Assembly: GCF_035294505.1 (NCBI RefSeq)
Contig: NZ_DATGKU010000242.1
Span: 1-58,181 of the forward strand
DNA length: 58,181 nucleotides
From: Chthonomonas sp035294505
GTDB lineage: Bacteria; Armatimonadota; Chthonomonadetes; Chthonomonadales; Chthonomonadaceae
Direction: 5' to 3'
The notes below the pieces were generated by a model. The model searched no databases. It worked only from the letters and a program-made list of their open reading frames with translations, and was not told the origin of the DNA. The position numbers and the translations under genes were made by a program. This document shows, one piece after another, positions 16,685 to 25,022 of the stretch (position 1 is its first letter; every line of letters begins with the position of its first letter).

Positions 16685-19303
16685 ATGACACCGGGAACTA
16701 TTGGCAGCACTGCCGTTTTTATTGGGTTGAACGCCTCTCTGCTGGTCATTATCGCCTACATTGTGGCACTTTGGCAGCAATCTAGCGGAACTTTGTGGCG
16801 TTCCATTGCGCGCGCATTCTATGCCTTAGCCTCTATAAGTGTGCTCACGGCATTTGGTGCGTTGGCCTACATCGTCTATCACCGTCTCTATCAGTACGAC
16901 TACGCGGTTCAACACACGGGCAATGACCTACACAACCATTGGTTTCGTTTGGCCGCAACCTGGTCGGGGCAAGAAGGCAGCTTCCTTTTATGGGCTTGCT
17001 GGACGGCCATTATCGGCTGCGTGGTGATGTTGCGGGCGAGGCGTTACGAGGCACGCGTCATGCCGATCTACACCTCTGTGATCGCCTTCCTCTGTGCCAT
17101 CCTTATAAAACAGTCGCCCTATACCTTGTTCCTTAAGGCGCATCCGGGAATGCCGGGTGTCCCGCCGGATGGATTTGGTCTGACTCCCTCGCTGCAAAAC
17201 TATTGGATGACCCTCCATCCTCCCACCATCTTCTTCGGCTTTGCGTCGTTGGCTGTGCCCTTCAGCTACGCAGCGGCAGCCCTTATTTGGCGAGACTATG
17301 AGGGGTGGGCACCTCGTGTTTTTCCCTATGCGCTGCTGTCGAGTGCAGTGTTGGGACTAGGGCTTTTTATGGGAGGTTATTGGGCCTATGAAACGCTAGG
17401 CTGGCATGGCTTTTGGGCTTGGGACCCTGTAGAGAACGCATCATTCTTTCCCTGGCTGGCGGTTACCGCGTTAGCGCACGGCCTGCTAGCCCAGCGCACA
17501 CGTCGGACGATGGTGCGTACGAACCTGTTTTTTGGTCTTCTGGCATTTTGGCTTTTCTTGGTAGGCACCTTTTTAACGCGATCCGGGGCGCTGGCCTCGA
17601 AGATGCCCAACGGGCAGCTGCTGTCGGTTCACGCCTTCGACAACATCGGTAAAAGCGGTCTGGTATTGATGGTTACCATGCTGCTGTTTTACGGCATCGG
17701 TGGCCTGGCTTTGTGGCTGTGGCGTCTACGGACAATGCCGAAGCGGCCCTCTATGGGCGACTCGCTTTTATCTCGTGACTTCGCTCTCATGCTTTCCGTC
17801 TTGTTGATGGGGATCGCCTGTGCTATTGTAACGCTCGGTTCTACCACTCCGCTCTTCCTCAGTTGGCTGCATCGCCCGCCGAGTGCGCCGGCACCGGTGT
17901 TTTATAATAAAGCGATGTTCCCGATTGTGTTAATCACCGCGTTTGTTATTGCTTGCGTTCCTTGGTTGGCATGGCGAAGAACCGACCCTGAGAAGTTTAA
18001 ACAGAAACTGCTGATCCCTTGGCTGATCATGATCGCCTTCGGGTTCGGACTTTTCTTTTGGGTGTTAAGCTCTCAGCGTGCAATAGCTGCCGTGAGCGAT
18101 CCACAGGTGCTGAAAGATACACTGCATCAATGGATGGGGCCGGGCGGACAGCGAGTTTTGGTGATCTCGATGGCCTCGTTGGGCTTTTTGGCCGCTCTCT
18201 CGAACGCGATGCTGGCCTATCGGGTATTTCGCAAGAAGCCTTTATCCGCCGGAGCCTGGATCGCCCATGTGGGCGTTGGGGTGTTGATTATTGGTGTCAT
18301 CCTCTCGAATACTTTTGAGCGGACTGCCCTGGTCACGTTAAAGGAGGGGCAGGGGCCGATTAAGGTTTTTGGCTACACCATCTCTTTTGAAGGAATGACC
18401 GGCAAGCCACTGCCGGAGCGACCGCTCGATCCGGAGTACGATCCGGAGAACAGAGTGATGTTGCGTATCACCCCGCCCGGTGGAGACAGGATTGATGCTT
18501 CCGGCAACAGTCAAACGTTTTTGATGGAGCCACGATGGTTCGTGCCACGTCCTTCGGTAGAAGAGGAGGCGCAGGGCAACCCGGATACCATGATATGGCC
18601 TTCGATCAAGAAGTACGTAGGGCATGATCTCTACATCGCGCTGGCCAGTCAGCCGGGGGTGGAGCTGCCCTATGTAACTATGCTGCCTCGTTCCGTGGCA
18701 CAGTTAGGCCCCTATCGCATCTACTACTACAAAGCCGTTACACGCCCCCTGCAGTATATGGGAGCGATCATCGGCATCACCGATCCCGAACAGCCCTTCA
18801 ATACACCAGACCATATCGTTGCGGCGGAGCCAGGTATCGAGTTTGTGCATGCGCCGGATGGCTCTCTCATGCGTACCCCTCAAGGCATGCCGATGTTGAT
18901 AAAGACCGGCGAAGCCTTGCCCCAGCTTACCGACTCGCAGGGAAGACCCGGAGTGGCCATTTTAGATAGTCTGAAGGTTGGAACCAACGAGGCACGCATT
19001 GCATTTAGCTTGCCCGATTTGCCGGCCCGATGGACGATCCCGCTGTCGGTTACCTATAAGCCCGGAATCAACTTAGTGTGGACGGGAGTGCTTTTGGCGG
19101 TAGCCGGAATTCTTTTGGCTATGGTGCGACGTGCCCGCGAGGCCCAGGAGATTGAGGAGACCGGTTTTCTCTTGCCGGCAGAGCCTGGGGAGGAGGAAGG
19201 AACAGGCGATGCGGAACCCAAACGAACTCCCCCGACAAAACAAGGTAAACCGACCCGCCCTGAACCGGTACGTGCTGCTGCTCGGAGGCCAAGTCGTCCT
19301 TAA
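16685..19303 (+). CDS. ccmF: Cytochrome c-heme lyase subunit CcmF
   Basis: Integral membrane heme lyase that attaches heme to apocytochrome c. 872 residues, longer than the usual 640-680. About 15 membrane segments; the WWD motif GWHGFWAWDPVENASFFPWL occupies 239-258; conserved histidines are present in LHPPTIFFGF and TRSG-containing loops. The large periplasmic region is about 555-800, followed by one helix and a disordered acidic then basic Pro/Arg-rich tail (about 830-872). ATG 3 bases after ccmE with GGGAGGG upstream. No CcmG or CcmH follows in this window. Confidence 0.93.
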   Translation: MTPGTIGSTAVFIGLNASLLVIIAYIVALWQQSSGTLWRSIARAFYALASISVLTAFGALAYIVYHRLYQYDYAVQHTGNDLHNHWFRLAATWSGQEGSFLLWACWTAIIGCVVMLRARRYEARVMPIYTSVIAFLCAILIKQSPYTLFLKAHPGMPGVPPDGFGLTPSLQNYWMTLHPPTIFFGFASLAVPFSYAAAALIWRDYEGWAPRVFPYALLSSAVLGLGLFMGGYWAYETLGWHGFWAWDPVENASFFPWLAVTALAHGLLAQRTRRTMVRTNLFFGLLAFWLFLVGTFLTRSGALASKMPNGQLLSVHAFDNIGKSGLVLMVTMLLFYGIGGLALWLWRLRTMPKRPSMGDSLLSRDFALMLSVLLMGIACAIVTLGSTTPLFLSWLHRPPSAPAPVFYNKAMFPIVLITAFVIACVPWLAWRRTDPEKFKQKLLIPWLIMIAFGFGLFFWVLSSQRAIAAVSDPQVLKDTLHQWMGPGGQRVLVISMASLGFLAALSNAMLAYRVFRKKPLSAGAWIAHVGVGVLIIGVILSNTFERTALVTLKEGQGPIKVFGYTISFEGMTGKPLPERPLDPEYDPENRVMLRITPPGGDRIDASGNSQTFLMEPRWFVPRPSVEEEAQGNPDTMIWPSIKKYVGHDLYIALASQPGVELPYVTMLPRSVAQLGPYRIYYYKAVTRPLQYMGAIIGITDPEQPFNTPDHIVAAEPGIEFVHAPDGSLMRTPQGMPMLIKTGEALPQLTDSQGRPGVAILDSLKVGTNEARIAFSLPDLPARWTIPLSVTYKPGINLVWTGVLLAVAGILLAMVRRAREAQEIEETGFLLPAEPGEEEGTGDAEPKRTPPTKQGKPTRPEPVRAAARRPSRP

Positions 19304-19317
19304 TAACCTCTGAACAC

Positions 19318-19541
19318 TCAACTACCCCACGTCTAGAGTTGGGGGCTTGCCCTCAAGACCGACGCCTCCCTACGCCTCAAGGCGGGGCATCCGACGCCGC
19401 GAGGTTCGGTGGTTCTTTCTTAGCGGGCATATCCTCCGATTCGCAGTAGGGGTCTGCCCTTATCCTCTGCCCGAAGGCGGTGTGGATGCCTTGGGGAACA
19501 ACCGATGCGGCGTATTCGACAAACGGAGCGTTCTTCCTAGG
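19318..19541 (-). mobile_element. Relic A: right end of a TnpB (IS605-type) element
   Basis: On the minus strand, directly after the GH20 stop, a short open tail runs NAPFVEYAAS...RADPYCESEDMPAKK to a stop at 19377-19379, resembling the extreme C-terminus of TnpB (compare NRPYCSETDSS in relic B). It is followed by GCAAGCCCC, a small hairpin, GGGG and GTTGA (19318-19350), nearly the same as the end beyond relic C (GCAAGCCCC...GGGG...GTTGA). Everything upstream of the C-terminal tail is missing. The end-sequence match to relic C is the stronger evidence; the protein match is weak. Confidence 0.5.
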
Positions 19542-22439
19542 CTATTCAACGCCGGTAATGCTAAAAAGTAAGGGTCCTGCGAATGGGTTCTCTGCGCGAA
19601 AAGTGAGCGAGCGGATGTCTTTGTATGGATAGGGATTACGCCAGCGGAAAAGGCGAAGTGCCACTGTATGCTTCCCGATGCTGTAGGGAATGGTGGAGGC
19701 GAAATAGGAGCGTGATGGGGTTAGATCGCTCAGAGCCGCTATCTCGTATCCCGACCGTAGTGGGATAGTGATCTTTGTGCCGTCGGTATAGGTGACACTA
19801 AGAGAGGCCGCCGCTTTGCCTATTCCAATGTCGCAGGTGAGGGCACTGAGAATAGCAATTGTATGTGCAGGTCGGTCTACAGGAATATTGAGGCTCGTGG
19901 GTGTGAGGTGAGAGCCAGCAGTATAAAGGCCACGTAGCAGAATGCCGCGGCCGTCGTTGGCATAGAGGATGCCCGTCTTGGGGTCGTTTACATCGGGATT
20001 AGACGCTTGCGATGGAGTAAGAACCGTCTGCCAAGGCAGGCCGTTATCTCCTTCTGCTAGTTGAATGTTTGCAGCGCTTGAAAGTGAGATGAACCAGCCC
20101 GGTCGTGTCACTCCGGGTGCGGGCAGATCGCCGTAGAGCCGTGTGAAAAGTTCGGAAGCTGTGTAGGGCAAGGTGGTATCGTTGGGGGATTGACCAGGTA
20201 GGAGGGGTTTTAAGTTAGTGCCGCTCCAAGCATATTCGGCGGCCAAAACGAAGGCGCTGAACTGTGGAAAATCTTCGGATAACAGGCTCTCGTTGCTGTT
20301 GTAGCCGGCCCAGGTTGTTTGGAGAGTGCCCAAAGAACGATTTTGCAGAACCTGTTGAGCCCAGCCCCAGATATTCTCCGGCTCGTACCACGCGCTACCG
20401 ATAGCCTGAAAACCATCCTTTTGAAAGAGGGCAAGGCCATTGCGCTGTTCACTGCCGGGTGCGTAGCGCCAATCGCAGATGATGATATCTTTTGGTAAGG
20501 CGGCGCGCATCGCTTGAGCATCCGAAATGGTGGGGGCGTTAGCTGCGGATAGTGAGGGGTTTTGTGGCGTTGGAGTCCCTTCTAGTGGGTTGAGCAGCAT
20601 ATCCGACCAGATCATGGTGCGGATATCGCGCTTGGCCAGCCAGTCGTGCAGCCGTTTCGTGTCGGCTACGAATAGTTTGACAAGCCCTTCTTGCTGATTT
20701 TCAGGTCGGGCCGGATACTTCCCAAAAAGAGTAACCTCGTCGTGTCCGATGTGGAAAAGATGGGGATGAAATAGGGAGATCGCCTCATTGAAAATGTCGA
20801 AAACGATGTGGTAGGTGCGCGGGTCGTTCACGTTGTAGGCATAGGGTGTGTTGACATCTTCGGCGAGGTCTTTATGTTGGTTATTTGCGAACAGCCACTG
20901 TGCATGCCCTAGCGTTTCAATGAGCGGGATAGGCTCCATGAAGTGATCACGACAGAAAGCCACCTCTTCGGCGAGATCGTGAGGCGACATGGCAAAAGGA
21001 ACATGAAGTTCAGGATGCGATCTCCATGCCGTATATTCGCACTCAATGACCATTCTATTCAGCTTGAGGCGTGAGAAGACTCGATCGATGAGCTTTTCAT
21101 GGAAAGGAAGCGCCTCCTTGCCTACGAAGAGGTGAGCGCCTCGAAAGGCAAGCGTGGGCCAGTCCGAAATGGATACCTGAGGAAGTATAGGTTGGCCTGA
21201 TCTATTCCGTTGGAGAAGTTGCCGAAGGGTTTGTAGACCATAGAATGTACCGGCTGCATCCCTGCCGACCACCATAACAGCCGTTGGAGTTACCTCAAGG
21301 GCGTAGCTCTCTGGGAGGACGGGAGGAACAGGAGCTTGGACAGGCAATGGCCTATCGGCTACGGCCACCAAAAGCCCCCGGTTTTCCCAGGCGCCATGAG
21401 AGACAGTAAAGTGAACGTCCTCTGAGGCCCACTCGTGTGCTAGCTCATTGAGCGCTTGGTGAACGCGCTCTCCTTCCTTATTGTGTGGCAGGTAGAGATA
21501 AAGAGATAGCTTTTTAGGGAGCGGATAGTCGGATTGGGCGAATTCTACTCGCTTTGGCTGAGGCACAAGGATAGGGTGTCCTTGTGCATCGGTAAGCGGT
21601 TGTGGACCTACTTGGGCTTGCTGGGTGTCGAGGCGCTTTAAGGAGAGCGTTTCGCTTCTCTTGGCAGTCTGTAGAGCAGGCAAATTTTGGGAAGGGACGA
21701 CCTTCAACGATAGCGTTTCGGTGAAGGTCTCTCCAGGGGACAACGTGCTTCCGACGAGGCCACACCAAAAAACCGGCTCTCCTTCAAGATAGGGGTCGGA
21801 GCGGGCATCGAAGCAGACGCCCTCATCTGCTTGATAGGCGAGATCTATCTCTCCGATAGCCGTGTGTGAGAAGGTGGAGCTGAGGAAGGGAATTTCGGCA
21901 CCGCGCCAGGGAACCGGAAAGTAAGAGATAGATTGTTGGCTTTGCTGACCCTCTCGGGTGATCCAGTTCTGAGTGGAACCGACCAGCAGATAGGCCCAAA
22001 TTCGGAGTGGATTCCACTCTATAAGCGCCGGAGCTGTGTCTTGCCAATTGGCTTGCAGGGTAGCGCGGATCGTTCCGTTTGGTGAGACCGTGATCTGTTG
22101 TACCCCGTTGAAATGGCGATCGGCGGCATCATAATGAAAGTCAGCACGATAGGTGAGACTTCCGTCGGGCTGAGCAGTTACGGAAACGTCTGGGGGATGC
22201 GCGCCGGAGCTGTAGTAGCCTTGTGCGTAGTTCAGGGCAAAGAGTTGCAGTTGACCGCCTCGGGCAAACGGAATGCCCTGATAGTCCAACGAGATCGCGC
22301 CGTTTTCAAACCAGGCTTTCCACGGGCCGATGGAGGTAGGCGTTGTTGGGTTGAGATTTGGGGCTTGTGCCATTGTGGAAGTACTTAGAGCGAGCCAGAG
22401 GGTTAAAACCGAGAGAACGGACATCACCGAGCGTATCAT
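19542..22439 (-). CDS. Secreted glycoside hydrolase family 20 (beta-N-acetylhexosaminidase-like)
   Basis: Releases terminal GlcNAc or GalNAc from glycans by substrate-assisted catalysis. 965 residues: signal peptide (1-25, ending TMAQA), an N-terminal beta region (about 30-270), a GH20b-like domain (about 290-425), then the GH20 barrel starting ISDWPTLAFRGAHLF, with the catalytic pair D567-E568 in HIGHDEV. The C-terminus (about 760-965) is a further beta-sandwich. AGGAGG lies only 1 base before ATG 22439, which is unusually close. It follows the 697-residue protein gene on the same strand but a long hairpin separates them. Confidence 0.9.
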   Translation of the reverse strand: MIRSVMSVLSVLTLWLALSTSTMAQAPNLNPTTPTSIGPWKAWFENGAISLDYQGIPFARGGQLQLFALNYAQGYYSSGAHPPDVSVTAQPDGSLTYRADFHYDAADRHFNGVQQITVSPNGTIRATLQANWQDTAPALIEWNPLRIWAYLLVGSTQNWITREGQQSQQSISYFPVPWRGAEIPFLSSTFSHTAIGEIDLAYQADEGVCFDARSDPYLEGEPVFWCGLVGSTLSPGETFTETLSLKVVPSQNLPALQTAKRSETLSLKRLDTQQAQVGPQPLTDAQGHPILVPQPKRVEFAQSDYPLPKKLSLYLYLPHNKEGERVHQALNELAHEWASEDVHFTVSHGAWENRGLLVAVADRPLPVQAPVPPVLPESYALEVTPTAVMVVGRDAAGTFYGLQTLRQLLQRNRSGQPILPQVSISDWPTLAFRGAHLFVGKEALPFHEKLIDRVFSRLKLNRMVIECEYTAWRSHPELHVPFAMSPHDLAEEVAFCRDHFMEPIPLIETLGHAQWLFANNQHKDLAEDVNTPYAYNVNDPRTYHIVFDIFNEAISLFHPHLFHIGHDEVTLFGKYPARPENQQEGLVKLFVADTKRLHDWLAKRDIRTMIWSDMLLNPLEGTPTPQNPSLSAANAPTISDAQAMRAALPKDIIICDWRYAPGSEQRNGLALFQKDGFQAIGSAWYEPENIWGWAQQVLQNRSLGTLQTTWAGYNSNESLLSEDFPQFSAFVLAAEYAWSGTNLKPLLPGQSPNDTTLPYTASELFTRLYGDLPAPGVTRPGWFISLSSAANIQLAEGDNGLPWQTVLTPSQASNPDVNDPKTGILYANDGRGILLRGLYTAGSHLTPTSLNIPVDRPAHTIAILSALTCDIGIGKAAASLSVTYTDGTKITIPLRSGYEIAALSDLTPSRSYFASTIPYSIGKHTVALRLFRWRNPYPYKDIRSLTFRAENPFAGPLLFSITGVE

Positions 22440-22592
22440 GCCTCCTTATTCGAGGGAGGGTGAGCGAAATCCTGCTTAGGCTCTGAAACAGATCGTCTGG
22501 CTCGTGCGGCGATATGCAAAGTTGGAGGCAGGGCACAGAGAGGGATTTCGCTATCTAAAATGGGCGGATGTTGGAAAGCGGAAATAAGCAAT

Positions 22593-22627
22593 GGCGAGGG
22601 ATATATGAGGACGATATATCCCTCGCC
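22593..22627. other. Perfect 14-bp inverted repeat between two minus-strand genes
   Basis: GGCGAGGGATATAT and ATATATCCCTCGCC, loop of 7 bases. It lies 38 bases downstream of the stop of the 697-residue protein gene and about 150 bases before the GH20 gene. No T-tract follows on either strand, so it is a hairpin terminator without a tail, an RNA stabiliser or an operator. Confidence 0.6.
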
Positions 22628-22665
22628 AGACCTTAGACAAGTGTCTTTGTTGAAGGGGATCGTTT

Positions 22666-24759
22666 CTAAGACGGCTCTTCGAGACAGAACCCTACGCTTG
22701 CCTCATTATAGTGCCCAACGTACTGGCTGTTGAGGATAGCGCGATCCCATACTCCAACCACGATGACATAGCCGCAGGGTTTTATGTCCGTTGTATCGAG
22801 TGTCCACGGATCGCCTGGGGGAAGAGCGGTGTTATTTAGACCGGCGTTCGGCACGGGGATTCCTGTGTTGGGTGCGTTAATGGGGGGAAGGACGCTAAGC
22901 CCAAACGAGCCAAGGTAGGCATCTTGTGCGACGAAGTTTCCGGCAAGTTTTGTACCCGCTGTGAACTTCCCGCAGTCTCCCGTTCCTGTTGTAATGTCTA
23001 TCGCTGCTGTGGGAGACGTGTTATCGAGTTGGATGCGGTGAATGTCGGTTCCAACTAGGTTGTCAGCGGAGTCATAAACCGAGAGTCGTACCCACCACAG
23101 GCTGTCTCCTGATGTATCCCATTGGGCTAGCAGGCCATTGATGTTTTGAGCGAAGGGCAGGTAGTCGAATTTGTTCGTAATCGGATTAGCTGAATGGACG
23201 CTAATGTTGCCGTATTCATCGGTGACATCGAGGTCGGTCAACACAGGGGTCCATAGCACTTTGTCGAGGCTTACCTCCACGATGTAGCGGTAGCCTACCA
23301 TCGGGGCACCCTGCACGGTAACTCGTCCACCAAAGGGACAAGGTCGGCCATATTGATCAGGGGGCAGATTGTTGAGGGCGAACACCGCCTGACTTGTGGT
23401 AAGCCCCAGGGTGCTATCAATGGCGGGTATGGGGATACCTCCTAAAACCGCGATCTTGCCGGAGGCTATTAGGCTGCAGGGGTTTATGTTTACGAGCGTC
23501 TCTTCGCGATTTCCCCACACCGGCACATAGTTGGGATTGAAACAGGGAGCTGGGACGCTCCAGGAGAGAGTAGCACGGATGGGTACTACTTTGGGCCCCG
23601 CTTGACAGGGTTCACAGAAGGGTGTGAGGTCTACCGGAAGACGTACTGCATAGTAGATTCCTTCTGGCGGGATGTTGGCAATATCGTAGACCTGTACCTT
23701 AGCGACACCAAGACATGTAGAGAAAGTGCCATTATTGGCGAAGTCGGCCCAGAAGGTTACATACTCTGTGCTGCCGTTTGTGCAAGGGCCACCGGAGTAG
23801 CCTATGGGCCGCTTTATTTGGACGATCCCGACTAGGGTATTGGGTAGGTTTTGGTCGAGACCGATGCACTTCAGCTCTTCGTAGCTGGTATCTCCATTGG
23901 TTTGAGGAAAGAGCTGACCAAGGATGTTGGGGTCAATGTTGACGTTAGGGAGAAGGGTCGCCAGTTCTTCTGCGCTCAGTGTCGTTTGGCTTGAGAGAAA
24001 GTGGGATAACTCTTGGAACGCAAACCGATGAACTGGGACACCTTTCTCTCGATAGAGCACAGCTAGTGCTGTGGCATCGAGACTTTTCGGCTCGGTTTTG
24101 ATCGGTGTATCCAAAGCGATGATCTCTGTAAGCTCTGGGGGTAGTTTCACCTTTCCGACCTCTAAAAAGACGGGCCATGGTATGAAGTGGGAAGGTTGAA
24201 TCAAGATATTCGCCTCGCGCATATTTCCCCAAATGGGAACCCAATTCGGCTGATTCGGTGGGGGCACATTGTTCCAGGAGAGGATAGCGCGAACCCTAAC
24301 CAGCGGATCGAAAAAGCAGAATCGAGGTGGGACCTCTGCTGGAAGGGAGACAGCATACTCAAGCCTTTTGCTTCCTTCTGTGCCTTGTGGGATATTGAAC
24401 GTTTGGAAGCTCGTCAATCCTTGGTCGTTCCATGTGGCTCCGTTGTCGAAAGAAAGATAGAAGCGCACATATTCAGGTGTGCCAGGCCCGCACACGTCGG
24501 TGCCGTATCCAGTAGGCTGATTGATGTAGACCACGGCCTCGAATCGCTTTTGTTGTGGGTGATAACCGACGCAGCCAAGCTCTTCATAGTGGGTGTTGCC
24601 GGCGATCGGTAAGACCGGAGTGAAGGGGCTTTGGGCGAGGTTCCCAAAGTAGTTTGGATTCGTTAGGAGAAGCGCTTTAAATGCCTCGCGCTCCTTCGAG
24701 TGGGCTTCGTGCATGACCGCTTGGGACTTTTGCACCGCCTTTTTTAGTTCACCGTTCAT
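22666..24759 (-). CDS. Unknown protein with a duplicated cysteine-containing module
   Basis: No named family recognised. 697 residues, no signal peptide or membrane helix. A module of about 135-140 residues occurs twice (about 55-189 and 290-428). Shared features in order: YEEL-C-G, GY-G---C--GT/S-EYV-F, a block ending YAV-LP, FC, RA-LSW, NPN/QPN-(W/Y)VP-WGN and a final I--P. The linker (about 200-285) is helical. The third part (about 430-697) is beta-rich with SWDKVLWTPV-like and WWVRLSVYDSADN segments, resembling Ig-like folds. AGGAGG lies 8 bases before ATG. It is divergent from the large secreted protein gene across an AT-rich gap. Confidence 0.85.
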   Translation of the reverse strand: MNGELKKAVQKSQAVMHEAHSKEREAFKALLLTNPNYFGNLAQSPFTPVLPIAGNTHYEELGCVGYHPQQKRFEAVVYINQPTGYGTDVCGPGTPEYVRFYLSFDNGATWNDQGLTSFQTFNIPQGTEGSKRLEYAVSLPAEVPPRFCFFDPLVRVRAILSWNNVPPPNQPNWVPIWGNMREANILIQPSHFIPWPVFLEVGKVKLPPELTEIIALDTPIKTEPKSLDATALAVLYREKGVPVHRFAFQELSHFLSSQTTLSAEELATLLPNVNIDPNILGQLFPQTNGDTSYEELKCIGLDQNLPNTLVGIVQIKRPIGYSGGPCTNGSTEYVTFWADFANNGTFSTCLGVAKVQVYDIANIPPEGIYYAVRLPVDLTPFCEPCQAGPKVVPIRATLSWSVPAPCFNPNYVPVWGNREETLVNINPCSLIASGKIAVLGGIPIPAIDSTLGLTTSQAVFALNNLPPDQYGRPCPFGGRVTVQGAPMVGYRYIVEVSLDKVLWTPVLTDLDVTDEYGNISVHSANPITNKFDYLPFAQNINGLLAQWDTSGDSLWWVRLSVYDSADNLVGTDIHRIQLDNTSPTAAIDITTGTGDCGKFTAGTKLAGNFVAQDAYLGSFGLSVLPPINAPNTGIPVPNAGLNNTALPPGDPWTLDTTDIKPCGYVIVVGVWDRAILNSQYVGHYNEASVGFCLEEPS

Positions 24760-25022
24760 TTTGCATGCCTCCTATTAGGGTGTAACATGAGAAATCTAGG
24801 TTTCTCTGCGTTACATAAATAAAGACGCAAATTTATAATTCATTGGTTCATCATAACTTGTAAAAAGGCAAAAATTTATATTTTTATAAATAATGGTTAC
24901 AAAAATTATAGATGCTAGATTCCCGATTGCCTTTTTTGACTCTGTTCCGCTTGACAGGGGGAGGGCAAAAATGCTACATTCCCAAATCCTAGCAACGCTG
25001 CCGATTTGGGAGGAATGACTTT
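24760..25022. promoter_or_regulatory. AT-rich divergent regulatory region
   Basis: 263 bases separate two long divergent genes. About 24815-24910 is strongly A/T-rich compared with its surroundings. It contains the hairpin GAGAAA-TCTAGG-TTTCTC (about 24787-24804) and a repeated block ATGCTA(G/C)ATTCCC at about 24912-24924 and 24971-24983. The second copy overlaps the -10 of the plus-strand promoter. Likely shared control of both genes. Confidence 0.5.
24951..24980 (+). promoter_or_regulatory. Promoter of the 1238-residue secreted protein gene
   Basis: TTGACA (24951-24956), 18-base spacer, TACATT (24975-24980). Predicted start near 24987, leaving a short leader that carries GGAGG 9 bases before the GTG start. 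Confidence 0.65.
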
